From positions 1 through 13,182 of the forward strand of contig JAGKSZ010000007.1 in the NCBI GenBank assembly GCA_018991295.1: 13,182 nucleotides of DNA, in the 5' to 3' direction. The notes under the pieces were generated by a model. It had not been told where the DNA came from, made no database searches, and was given only the letters and a program-made list of their open reading frames with translations. This DNA is from Porphyrobacter sp. Lineage in GTDB: Bacteria; Pseudomonadota; Alphaproteobacteria; Sphingomonadales; Sphingomonadaceae. Of this stretch, positions 6,712-13,182 are shown in pieces (position 1 is the first letter of the stretch; the number at the start of each line of letters is the position of its first letter). Position numbers and translations under genes: made by a program.

Positions 6712-6762
6712 GTAGCCGCGCGCGATAGCTGCGAGCGGCCCGCTCCCAAGGGTAACCGCCGC
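6699..6762 (+). promoter_or_regulatory. Predicted leuA attenuator stem-loops
   Basis: CCCTTGGG at 6699-6706 is exactly complementary to CCCAAGGG at 6745-6752. Nested inside, GCCGC-g-CGC (6715-6723) pairs with GCG-a-GCGGC (6731-6739) around a 7-base loop. An alternative pairing exists: GCGGC at 6735-6739 can instead pair with GCCGC at 6758-6762, which would break the nested stem. The first arm starts inside the last codons of the leader peptide, so a ribosome paused at the Leu codons or at the stop would mask it. The sequence after 6762 (CTGTCTTTCCCC) is only moderately T-rich, so which form terminates, or whether control is by translation, is unresolved. Pairings are read directly; function is inferred. 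Confidence 0.5.
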
Positions 6763-6800
6763 AGACTGTCTTTCCCCATTTCGCGACGAGCTTCACTGTC

Positions 6801-8489
6801 ATGCCCATGCTCCCCGAGCCTTCTTCAAAGTATCGCCCTTTCGGCCAGATCAATCTGCCCGACCGTCAATGGCCCTCGCGGCTGATCGAAAAGGCCCCGC
6901 GCTGGCTCTCCACCGATCTGCGCGATGGCAACCAGTCGATCATCGATCCGATGGATGCGGTAAAGAAGCGCCGCTTTTTCGATCTGCTGGTGGAAGTGGG
7001 GCTGAAGGAAATCGAGGTCGGCTTCCCCAGCGCCGGCGCGACCGAGTTCGATTTTATCTCGGGGCTCGTCAAATCGGACGCGATTCCCGATGACGTGATC
7101 GTGCAGGTGCTGACCCAGAGCCGCGAGGATCTGATCCGCACCAGCTTTGCCAGCCTTGAAGGTGCGCGGGCGGCGATCGTTCACCTCTACAACGCGGTCA
7201 GCCCCGCATGGCGCGACATCGTGTTCCGCATGAGCAAGGACGAGGTGAAAGCCATCGCGGTCGCCGGAGCCAAGGTGATGCGCGACGAGGCGGCCAGGTA
7301 TCCCGGCACCGACTGGCACTTCCAGTACAGCCCCGAAACCTTCTCCACCGCCGAACTCGATTTTTCCATCGAGGTTTGCGCAGCGGTGATGGAGGTCCTC
7401 CAACCCACGCCCGAGCACCCCATCATCCTCAACCTGCCCGCCACGGTCGAGGCGGCAACACCCAATATCTACGCCGATCAGATCGAATATTTCGCCCGGC
7501 ATCTGCCCAATCGGGAAAGCGCCATCCTGAGCCTGCACACCCACAACGACCGCGGCACGGGCGTTGCAGCGGCCGAACTCGGCCTGATGGCAGGCGCGGA
7601 CCGGGTGGAGGGGTGCCTGTTCGGCAATGGCGAGCGCACCGGCAATTGCTGCCTCGTCACGATGGCGCTCAATCTCTACACGCAAGGGATCAGCCCGAAC
7701 CTCGATTTTTCGGACATTGACCGGGTGATCGAGACGGTGACCTATTGCAACGATCTGCCCGTCCACCAGCGCCACCCCTATGGCGGCGAACTGGTCTACA
7801 CCGCCTTTTCCGGTAGCCATCAGGACGCGATCAAGAAGGGCTTCGAAGCCCGCGAGACGCAGAACGACGAGGCTTGGCGCGTGCCTTACCTCCCCATCGA
7901 TCCGGCCGATCTGGGGCGCAATTACGAGGCGGTGATCCGCGTCAATTCGCAGTCCGGCAAGGGCGGTTTTGCCTGGGTGCTTGAGAAGGATCAGGGCCTC
8001 AAGCTGCCCAAGAAGATGCAGGCCGATTTCAGCCGCCACGTGCAGGCCATGGCGGACGCTCTGGGCCGCGAACTGGGCGCTGCCGACATCTGGGACGCCT
8101 TCCGCCGCGCCTATCACGTCAAGATCCACCCCAAGCATTTCCAGCTCGTCCGCTACGAGGAAAGCCGGGCTGCAGATGGCACCCGCATCTTTGCCGGAAC
8201 CATCGCGGTCGATGGACAGGAACAAAGCGTCTCAGGGCGCGGCAATGGCCTTATCTCCAGCGTGATGGGCACTTTGCGCGAGGCGTTCGGCGTGGAACTG
8301 GAAGTGGTCGACTACACCGAACACGCGCTGGGCGCAGGCACGGATGCGCGGGCGGCCGCCTATCTCGAATGCCGCAGCGCAGACGGGCGCACCATCTGGG
8401 GCTGCGGCATCGACGAGGATATCGCCACCGCCAGCGTGCGCGCCGTGCTGAGCGCGGCGAACTGCGCTGTGGCTAGCCGCGCCGCCTGA
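6801..8489 (+). CDS. leuA: 2-isopropylmalate synthase (long form)
   Basis: The 562-residue enzyme condenses acetyl-CoA with 2-ketoisovalerate, the committed step to leucine. The N-terminal HMGL-like TIM barrel starts near residue 35 with WLSTDLRDGNQ (R41, D42). The metal and active-site motif HTHNDRGTG has H246, H248 and D250. GNGERTGNC follows, and then the SGSHQDAIKKGF segment. After a linker, residues ~430-555 form the LeuA dimerisation/allosteric domain that binds leucine for feedback inhibition. Length and the KYRPF / APRWLSTDLRDGNQ N-terminus match the ~550-residue LeuA type common in alphaproteobacteria. The ATG at 6801 (or 6807) has only a weak GACGAG upstream. It stands alone here but is preceded by a leucine-rich leader frame with stem-loops; its substrate comes from the ilvBNC pathway encoded at the left edge. 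Confidence 0.96.
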   Translation: MPMLPEPSSKYRPFGQINLPDRQWPSRLIEKAPRWLSTDLRDGNQSIIDPMDAVKKRRFFDLLVEVGLKEIEVGFPSAGATEFDFISGLVKSDAIPDDVIVQVLTQSREDLIRTSFASLEGARAAIVHLYNAVSPAWRDIVFRMSKDEVKAIAVAGAKVMRDEAARYPGTDWHFQYSPETFSTAELDFSIEVCAAVMEVLQPTPEHPIILNLPATVEAATPNIYADQIEYFARHLPNRESAILSLHTHNDRGTGVAAAELGLMAGADRVEGCLFGNGERTGNCCLVTMALNLYTQGISPNLDFSDIDRVIETVTYCNDLPVHQRHPYGGELVYTAFSGSHQDAIKKGFEARETQNDEAWRVPYLPIDPADLGRNYEAVIRVNSQSGKGGFAWVLEKDQGLKLPKKMQADFSRHVQAMADALGRELGAADIWDAFRRAYHVKIHPKHFQLVRYEESRAADGTRIFAGTIAVDGQEQSVSGRGNGLISSVMGTLREAFGVELEVVDYTEHALGAGTDARAAAYLECRSADGRTIWGCGIDEDIATASVRAVLSAANCAVASRAA

Positions 8490-8501
8490 TCCTGCGCTCA
8501 C

Positions 8502-8527
8502 TTGCGCGCCGCCGCATTTGGGCGCAA
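8502..8527 (+). terminator. Possible terminator after leuA
   Basis: TTGCGC-g-CC (8502-8510) pairs with GG-GCGCAA (8520-8527) with one bulged base and a 9-base loop, starting 13 bases after the leuA stop and followed by TTTCC. The stem is strong and the T-tract short. It also lies upstream of the ribosome binding site of the next gene. Confidence 0.4.
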
Positions 8528-8559
8528 TTTCCGTTGATGGACGAGCGGGAGGAGCGCAC

Positions 8560-9345
8560 GTGACAGGATTGCAGCCCATCCCCGGCGTGCCCCCGGCACC
8601 GCCCGCACCGCAAGTCGCCAGCGATCTGACGTGGCATGATCTTGCAGCGGCGCTTGCCGCAGGATGGCGGGATTTTTGCGCCATGCCGCGCTTCGGGCTG
8701 TTCTTTGCAGGGGTCTATGTCCTTGCCGGGCTGGCCATAGGCTGGGCGACGGTTGCGGGCGGCAACCTTAGCTGGCTGATCCCCGCCATTGCCGGTTTCC
8801 CGCTGGTCGCGCCGTTCATCGCGGTGGGCCTGTATGAAGCAAGCCGCAGGCGGGCAGCTCAAGAGCCGCTGACCTGGCCTGCGGTGCTCGGCGCATTGAA
8901 AGGCCACGGCGATGACCAGATCCTGTCGATGGGGGTGATCGTGTTCGTCGCCTTTTCGTTCTGGATGATCGTTGCCCATGCGATCTTTGCGGTGTTCGTG
9001 GGCGAAAGCGGGCTGGGCCGCGATCCTCTTGCCTCGCTGGCCACGCCTGCGGGGCTGGCAATGCTGGGCGTTGGCAGCGCGGTGGGCGCTGCGATGGCCT
9101 TTGCCTTCTACGCGATGACGGTCATCAGCCTGCCGCTGCTGGTTGACCGCCGCCACGATTTCCTCACCGCGATCATCGCCAGCCTTGCCGTGGTGCGGCG
9201 CAATTTTGCGGTGATGCTCGGCTGGGCGGCGATCATCGCCGCGCTGCTGTTTGCCGCGATGCTGCCGGGCTTTCTCGGCCTGCTGGTGGCGCTGCCGGTG
9301 CTGGGCCATGCGACCTGGCACCTTTATGCGCGGGCGGTTGCCTGA
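8560..9345 (+). CDS. DUF2189-type integral membrane protein
   Basis: The 261-residue protein has a Pro/Ala-rich cytoplasmic-looking N-terminus (GVPPAPPAPQ). After it come about five or six hydrophobic stretches, roughly at residues 44-64, 68-92, 120-145, 160-190 and 217-252. The last one is long enough for two spans. The helix before the first span (LTWHDLAAALAAGWRDF), the PFIAVGLYEASRR turn and the closing GHATWHLYARA match what I recall of the DUF2189 family, whose function is unknown. The GTG at 8560 is chosen because GGGAGGAG (8547-8554) lies 5 bases upstream; a longer in-frame version from 8518 would run through that site. It follows leuA by 70 bases, with a possible terminator between, so shared transcription is uncertain. 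Nothing in the sequence indicates a substrate or partner. Confidence 0.85.
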   Translation: MTGLQPIPGVPPAPPAPQVASDLTWHDLAAALAAGWRDFCAMPRFGLFFAGVYVLAGLAIGWATVAGGNLSWLIPAIAGFPLVAPFIAVGLYEASRRRAAQEPLTWPAVLGALKGHGDDQILSMGVIVFVAFSFWMIVAHAIFAVFVGESGLGRDPLASLATPAGLAMLGVGSAVGAAMAFAFYAMTVISLPLLVDRRHDFLTAIIASLAVVRRNFAVMLGWAAIIAALLFAAMLPGFLGLLVALPVLGHATWHLYARAVA

Positions 9346-9507
9346 GGGGCATTTCCTACACCTGCCCAACCCCTTTATGATTTGAGGAATGACGAGGCCG
9401 CAGATGCCCGTTAGATCCGAACGCAAGACAGCGGCGCGCGGGACCGGGGTTTCTGTTTCTGGACAGTGTCTCATGTGTCTCCAACATACGCCCGGAGGGA
9501 GAGAAAC

Positions 9508-10566
9508 ATGAACGAATCCGGTGTGCCTGAAGCGATTCTGGAACCCGATCTGGCGATCATCGATCCGCACCATCACCTGTGGGATCTGCGGCCGATGCTG
9601 GGAATGTTCCCGCAGCCCCACCACCCCTTCATCGCGGCGATCATCCCCAACGCCTATTACACCTTCGATCAGCTCCACGCCCACCTTGCAGGCAGCGGGC
9701 ACAACATCATCGGCACGGTCTATATGGAATGCGGCGCATTCTATAACGGGGCCTATGGCGATGCGCTGAAGACCGTCGGCGAAGTCGAATTCGTCAACGG
9801 CATCGCCGCGCAATCGGCAAGCGGGCTTTATGGCCCGGCGCGCTATTGTGCGGGGATTGTCGGCCATGCCGATCTGATGCGGGGAAGCCATGCAGGCGAA
9901 GTGCTGGATGCCCTTGCCGCCGCCTCGCCGCGCTTCGGGGGCATCCGCCATGCCGCAGCGTGGGATGCCGATGCGCAGGTGCTCGGCCCGCCGTTCCATC
10001 ATCCGCAAGGCCTTTACCGCGATGCGACCTTCCGCGAAGGCTTTGCCGAACTCGGCAAGCGCGGCCTGACCTTCGATGCCTGGCTGCTGGAGCCGCAATT
10101 GCCCGATGTGATCGACCTTGCACGGGCCTTCCCCGATCAGCCGATCTGCCTTGACCATGTCGGAACGCCCGTGGGCCTGGCGAGCTACAAGGGCCGGTTG
10201 CATGAACGTTTCGATACCTGGCGGCACAATATCCGGGAACTCGCCCGGTGCGAAAACGTGGTGGTCAAGCTCGGCGGGCTGGCCATGGCCTTTTGCGCCC
10301 TGCCCGAAGAAGGCCCCGCTGCCGGACATTCCTCCGAACATCTCGCCGCGCTGTGGCGGCCCTATATCGAAACCTGCATCGAAGCCTTCGGGCCGCAGCG
10401 CGCCATGTTCGAGAGCAACTATCCGGTCGATTACTGGGGCGCGGATTACGGTGTGCTGTGGAACGCCTTCAAACGCCTCACCCGCAGCGCCAGCGCGGAT
10501 GAGAAAGCGGCGCTGTTCGCAGGCACGGCGGCGCGGTTCTACGGGATCGAACACTTGCTGGGTTGA
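9508..10566 (+). CDS. Amidohydrolase family (TIM-barrel metal-dependent hydrolase)
   Basis: The 352-residue protein belongs to the amidohydrolase-2 (PF04909) group, which includes 2-pyrone-4,6-dicarboxylate lactonase, L-fuconolactonase and related lactonases and decarboxylases. Seen: the N-terminal metal motif IIDPHHHLWDL (H21-H23), an internal ICLDHVGTPVG (H217), and the C-terminal FESNYPVDYWGAD with the expected catalytic Asp (D308). No signal peptide, so cytosolic. The ATG at 9508 is chosen because GGAGG at 9494-9498 lies 9 bases before it; an in-frame extension from 9466 would lie across that site. It is followed after 87 bases by a flavin-dependent monooxygenase-family gene in the same direction, which suggests a small catabolic or detoxifying unit, but the substrate is not predictable from what can be seen. 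Confidence 0.88.
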   Translation: MNESGVPEAILEPDLAIIDPHHHLWDLRPMLGMFPQPHHPFIAAIIPNAYYTFDQLHAHLAGSGHNIIGTVYMECGAFYNGAYGDALKTVGEVEFVNGIAAQSASGLYGPARYCAGIVGHADLMRGSHAGEVLDALAAASPRFGGIRHAAAWDADAQVLGPPFHHPQGLYRDATFREGFAELGKRGLTFDAWLLEPQLPDVIDLARAFPDQPICLDHVGTPVGLASYKGRLHERFDTWRHNIRELARCENVVVKLGGLAMAFCALPEEGPAAGHSSEHLAALWRPYIETCIEAFGPQRAMFESNYPVDYWGADYGVLWNAFKRLTRSASADEKAALFAGTAARFYGIEHLLG

Positions 10567-10590
10567 CGTAACGGCACTCGCAAAATCACG

Positions 10591-10630
10591 CTTGGCAGGC
10601 GCTCAGGCCTCGTTAGACACGCAGGCCAAG
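10591..10630 (+). other. Stem-loop in the leader of the nitronate monooxygenase gene
   Basis: CTTGGC (10591-10596) pairs with GCCAAG (10625-10630). After a 2x2 internal loop, GCG (10599-10601) pairs with CGC (10620-10622). It lies between the amidohydrolase stop and the next gene's ribosome binding site at 10643. It may be a partial terminator or a processing structure; no T-run follows closely. Confidence 0.35.
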
Positions 10631-10653
10631 AACACAGTTTTCAGGAGAAACCC

Positions 10654-11658
10654 ATGCCCCTTCCCGCCCCCTTCGATCGTCTGCGCCTGCCGCTGATCGG
10701 ATCACCGCTGTTCATCGTATCCGGCCCGGAACTGGTGATTGCGCAGTGCAAGGCGGGGATCATCGGCAGCTTTCCGGCGCTGAATGCTCGGCCCCAGTCG
10801 CAGCTCGATGAATGGCTCCACCAGATCACCGAAGAACTGGCCGCCCACAACCGCGCCAATCCCGATCGGCCGGCCGCGCCCTTTGCGGTCAACCAGATCG
10901 TCCACAAGACCAATGACCGGGTCGATGCCGATATGGCGACCTGCGAGAAGTGGCAGGTGCCGATGGTCATCACCTCGCTGGGCGCGCGCGAGGATATCTA
11001 CACCGCCGTGCGCAACTGGGGCGGCGTGACGATGCACGATGTTATCAACAACCGCTTTGCCCGCAAGGCGATCGAAAAGGGGGCAACGGGCCTTATCCCG
11101 GTGGCCGCTGGCGCAGGCGGCCATGCCGGATCGCTTTCGCCGTTCGCCCTGATGCAGGAAATCCGCGAATGGTTCGATGGCCTTGTCGCGCTGTCGGGCA
11201 GCGTGGGTCACGGGGCGACGATCCTTGCAGCCCAGGCCCTGCGCGCAGACTTTGCCTATGCCGGCAGCGCCTTCATCGCCACCCGGGAAGCCAACGCTGC
11301 CGATGGCTACAAGCAGGGCATCGTCGATGGGTCCTCGGAAGGGATTGTCTACACCAACCTGTTTACAGGGGTGCACGGCAATTACCTGCGCTCCTCGATC
11401 GAAGCGGCGGGCATGGACCCGGACAATCTGCCCGAAAGCGATCCTTCCAAGATGAACTTCGGCAGCGGCGGCAACACCAAGGCCAAGGCCTGGAAGGATA
11501 TCTGGGGTTCGGGTCAGGGGATCGGGACGATCAAGGACGTGGGCACGGTGGAAGACCTCGTCGCCCGGTTCGAGCGCGAATACCACGAGGCCAAGGCGCG
11601 GCTGGCGGGCAATTCGGGCTATACTTCGTGGGCGGCGATGGCGCAGGCGGCCGAATAG
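10654..11658 (+). CDS. Nitronate monooxygenase family FMN-dependent protein
   Basis: The 334-residue TIM-barrel flavoprotein belongs to the 2-nitropropane dioxygenase / nitronate monooxygenase family, which oxidises alkyl nitronates with FMN and oxygen. Seen: the N-terminal strand LPLIGSPLFIVSGPELVIAQCKAGIIGSFP; PFAVNQIVHKTN; VITSLGAREDI; the phosphate and active-site loop VAAGAGGHAGSLSPFAL with H157 at the catalytic-base position; the ALSGSVGHGATILAAQALRAD strand; and AGSAFIATREA. The C-terminal KMNFGSGGNTKAKAWKDIWGSGQGIG also fits family members in alphaproteobacteria. Related enzymes include enoyl reductases, so the exact substrate is open. AGGAG at 10643-10647 fixes the start. The gene ends 4 bases before the stop of the converging AHH gene, with no terminator between them. 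Confidence 0.88.
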   Translation: MPLPAPFDRLRLPLIGSPLFIVSGPELVIAQCKAGIIGSFPALNARPQSQLDEWLHQITEELAAHNRANPDRPAAPFAVNQIVHKTNDRVDADMATCEKWQVPMVITSLGAREDIYTAVRNWGGVTMHDVINNRFARKAIEKGATGLIPVAAGAGGHAGSLSPFALMQEIREWFDGLVALSGSVGHGATILAAQALRADFAYAGSAFIATREANAADGYKQGIVDGSSEGIVYTNLFTGVHGNYLRSSIEAAGMDPDNLPESDPSKMNFGSGGNTKAKAWKDIWGSGQGIGTIKDVGTVEDLVARFEREYHEAKARLAGNSGYTSWAAMAQAAE

Positions 11659-11662
11659 GGTC

Positions 11663-12181
11663 TTACTGCGCGGCCCACAGGCTTTCTGCCATCGCATCGA
11701 GCATAGTGAAATCAAAGCCGGTGCCGACCGGGTCCTTGCGGTTCAGCACGACCCGGCGGCGCTCGGCCAGAAGCTGCCGCCGCAGCGCGCCTTGCAGCAG
11801 GTGCAGGCGCATCAGGGCCTCGATCAGCGCGACCTCCTCATCCCTGCGCCGCACCTGCGCCCAGTGCGCCTCGATCCGGCCGACGCGGGCGATCACGACC
11901 TCGTTATAGTGCCGGTGCGGGCCGCGGTGGAGCGGCATCCCGGTGCGCAGCGACGTTGCCTCGGTGGCCGGCAGCAGGATGCCGTTGCGACGGAAATCAT
12001 CAAACCCCACCCGCACCCGCCCGACTTCGGCAAACATCCGGCCAAAGCAACGCTGGGAAAGCAGCTGGCGGGGCAGCAGGTGGTGGCGCTGCAATCCGGG
12101 GTCATAGCCCTGCGCGCCCCGCGTGTTGACCGAGCGGAAGGTGATGATCGTCAGGCTGTGCGTGTGACCCCTCCCGTGCAT
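11663..12181 (-). CDS. Stand-alone AHH-family (HNH/EndoVII superfamily) nuclease-like protein
   Basis: The 172-residue protein carries the AHH nuclease pattern (PF14412-type) in its first 100 residues: LQRHHLLPRQLL with H33-H34, then FDDFRRNGILLPATE with N66, then GMPLHRGPHRHYNEVV with H85, H89 and H91-Y92-N93. In this superfamily the paired His and the later Asn/His residues bind a metal and cleave nucleic acid. The C-terminal half is helical and rich in Arg and Leu. AHH domains usually sit at the end of large secreted toxins; this one has no signal peptide, secretion domain or repeats. It starts 2 bases after the stop of the upstream 281-residue gene (TAG-CC-ATG), so the two are translationally coupled. 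Whether it is a toxin, a DNA-processing enzyme or inactive is not known. Family assignment is from motif reading, not a search. Confidence 0.8.
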   Translation of the reverse strand: MHGRGHTHSLTIITFRSVNTRGAQGYDPGLQRHHLLPRQLLSQRCFGRMFAEVGRVRVGFDDFRRNGILLPATEATSLRTGMPLHRGPHRHYNEVVIARVGRIEAHWAQVRRRDEEVALIEALMRLHLLQGALRRQLLAERRRVVLNRKDPVGTGFDFTMLDAMAESLWAAQ

Positions 12182-12183
12182 GG

Positions 12184-13029
12184 CTATTCGCGCCAGACAC
12201 TGACCACGGCGCGGCTGCGCGAGGGGCGCAGCACCAAGCGGCTGCCATCCGGCGCGGTGATGCGATCATCATCGCTCAGCCCGCCGATCAGCACGAGGTG
12301 ATTGACGAGCCGGATGCCCAGCCTGGTCGCCGCCACCCGGTCAGCGGTAAGCGACGGTTCGATCCGCAATTCCTGCCCGATCCAGAAGGCAAGGCCGACG
12401 CTTTCCAGCGCCCCATCCTCGGTTTGCGTGAAGGCGGTAAGGCCGAGCGCCGGGAACGGCCCGCCTTCCAGCCATGCGCTGGTCACGGATTCGAAGAAGC
12501 GCGCCCCGATCGCCGTGCCTGCCGGGCCCCAGCCCACCGCCACCACATCGGGCAGCTGGCGCACCAGATCGCAACCCAAGGCCAACAGTCCGCGCATCAG
12601 CGGCAGGCTGGCTGCACCATCTGCAAGGTGCGGGCCCGGGCGCAGCACCAGTGCCTCATAGGCGTCAGGCGCAGGCAGCGCGGGCAGATCGAAGCGGTGG
12701 GCAAAGGCGGGAAAGGGAGCAGCAGGCCCCGGCGCAAAGCCACTCAGATCAAAGGTCAGCCCTTCGCGCAGCAGTTCAAGCCAGTGCAGCTGGCCCGGCC
12801 ACAATGCTTCTGCATCCGGTGCCCGGCCAACGGAATTATCTGAGCTGGCTTCATCAGCCACGGGATCATGGCTCACGCTGAGCGATGGCTGACGCCCGAC
12901 AAAGGCCCTGATCGCAAGCCGATCAGGCCGCTTGCCACTGGCAAACAGCACATGCAGCTGGGCATCCTGAGCGCGCTGCGACTTCGAAATCGTCAGGCCC
13001 CCCTCGTAAGTTGCCCTGATGCAAAGCAA
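12184..13029 (-). CDS. Uncharacterised protein, partner of the AHH nuclease gene
   Basis: I do not recognise this gene with confidence. The ~281-residue product is soluble-looking, with no signal peptide or membrane span, few Cys, and many Leu/Ala/Pro. Visible blocks are LAIRAFVGRQPSLSVSHDP, HWLELLREGLTFDLSGFAPG, a central helix LPLMRGLLALGCDLVRQLP, then VGWGPAGTAIGARFFESVTS and a C-terminal strand-rich part ending with APDGSRLVLRPSRSRAVV and SVWRE. The last ~75 residues (VGLAFWIGQELRIEP onward) faintly recall DUF4261; this is a guess. The TTG at 13029 is the first usable start after an in-frame TGA; it has only a GGGGA 4 bases upstream, and the true start could be further in (for example GTG at LHVLF, residues 26-30). 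The reading frame is good in codon use and its stop is 2 bases from the AHH start. Confidence 0.7.
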   Translation of the reverse strand: MLCIRATYEGGLTISKSQRAQDAQLHVLFASGKRPDRLAIRAFVGRQPSLSVSHDPVADEASSDNSVGRAPDAEALWPGQLHWLELLREGLTFDLSGFAPGPAAPFPAFAHRFDLPALPAPDAYEALVLRPGPHLADGAASLPLMRGLLALGCDLVRQLPDVVAVGWGPAGTAIGARFFESVTSAWLEGGPFPALGLTAFTQTEDGALESVGLAFWIGQELRIEPSLTADRVAATRLGIRLVNHLVLIGGLSDDDRITAPDGSRLVLRPSRSRAVVSVWRE

Positions 13030-13074
13030 TTCATCCCCAAACGCCCATCAAGCGCAGTTGCCCAACCTCGTCGA

Positions 13075-13098
13075 GTCCCCAAAGGGGACAGCTGTTCC
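13075..13098. repeat. Two overlapping palindromes upstream of the AHH partner gene
   Basis: GTCCCC-AAA-GGGGAC (13075-13089) is a perfect 6-bp hairpin. It overlaps GGGACAGCTGTTCC (13085-13098), a 14-base palindrome with one mismatch pair around a perfect ACAGCTGT core. They lie 46-69 bases before the likely start of the minus-strand unit. They could be a terminator for a gene ending at 13113, an operator for the unit, or both; no known regulator site is recognised. Confidence 0.35.
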
Positions 13099-13112
13099 GT
13101 TTTGGAGCAATC

Positions 13113-13182
13113 TCAAAAGAGGCCAAGCCGCAGTCCTTCGGCTAGGGCGGCCCCGGTTTCCCGCGCCTGAACAAGCGCCGCT
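13113..13182 (-). CDS. Possible C-terminal end of a further minus-strand gene
   Basis: In one minus-strand frame the last 70 bases read a helix-like C-terminus (AALVQARETGAALAEGLRLG, then LF and TGA at 13115-13113) with coding-like composition, and a hairpin follows at 13075-13089. A second minus frame gives a shorter tail (RRLFRRGKPGPP, stop at 13144-13142) that is also plausible. Which frame is real, and what protein it belongs to, cannot be decided without sequence beyond the window. Confidence 0.3.
   Translation of the reverse strand, partial: AALVQARETGAALAEGLRLGLF

Noticed and set aside
6825..8225. A 466-codon open frame on the minus strand opposite leuA.
   Set aside because: It lies entirely within leuA and is a codon-bias shadow of it.
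9466..9480. Direct repeat GTGTCT-CAT-GTGTCT before the amidohydrolase gene, possible operator.
   Set aside because: Only two short copies 9 bases apart, not matching a regulator site I know; expected by chance at this length.
9389..9511. A 40-codon plus-strand frame containing CLMC, whose TGA overlaps the amidohydrolase ATG (ATGA).
   Set aside because: The ribosome binding site is only one base from its ATG, the composition is basic and unstructured, and it runs through the amidohydrolase's own ribosome binding site; it looks like untranslated leader.
8473..10554. A 693-codon open frame on the minus strand opposite the DUF2189 and amidohydrolase genes.
   Set aside because: Both plus-strand genes have clear domains and ribosome binding sites; the antisense frame is Arg/His-rich with no recognisable domain.
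12298..13170. Several plus-strand frames at the right end.
   Set aside because: They lie opposite the 281-residue minus-strand gene, are Arg/Pro/Ser-rich and lack ribosome binding sites; the minus-strand frame has better composition and is coupled to the AHH gene.

Overview
The window looks like the chromosome of an alphaproteobacterium, most likely a sphingomonad (Sphingomonadales/Erythrobacteraceae type). The base composition is GC-rich with strong third-position G/C. The IlvB, IlvN, IlvC and long-form LeuA proteins read like alphaproteobacterial versions, and a short GC-rich palindrome of the kind scattered through sphingomonad genomes lies between ilvN and ilvC. There is no sign of a prophage, insertion sequence, CRISPR array, tRNA or rRNA. 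The taxonomic placement is inference from sequence style, not a database result.

Left part (1-2241): the 3' end of ilvB, then ilvN and ilvC, all on the plus strand. Together they encode acetohydroxyacid synthase (large and small subunits) and ketol-acid reductoisomerase, the first common steps to valine, isoleucine and the leucine precursor. ilvN follows ilvB after 12 bases. ilvC is set apart by a 128-base gap holding the palindrome, which also decides the ilvC start.

Middle (2258-6596): a group of envelope and metabolic genes. In order these are a secreted transglutaminase-like protein; a convergent minus-strand membrane protein with a cysteine-motif N-terminus, whose end overlaps the transglutaminase gene; a periplasmic YceI protein; an FMN-dependent alpha-hydroxy-acid dehydrogenase; and a lipoprotein with a C-terminal domain like peptidase inhibitor I78.

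leuA region (6597-8489): leuA (2-isopropylmalate synthase) commits 2-ketoisovalerate to leucine, so it belongs functionally with ilvBNC although about 4.5 kb away. Its 204-base upstream region contains a 16-codon reading frame with a good ribosome binding site and four leucine codons in a row of six (LALLRL). It is followed by nested, partly alternative stem-loops. This is the layout of a leucine-sensing transcription attenuator and is the strongest regulatory observation here.

Right part (8560-13182): a DUF2189-type membrane protein, an amidohydrolase and a nitronate-monooxygenase-family flavoprotein on the plus strand. These meet a minus-strand two-gene unit, a 281-residue protein of unknown function followed two bases later by a stand-alone AHH-family (HNH/EndoVII superfamily) nuclease-like protein. 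The last 70 bases may carry the 3' end of a further minus-strand gene.
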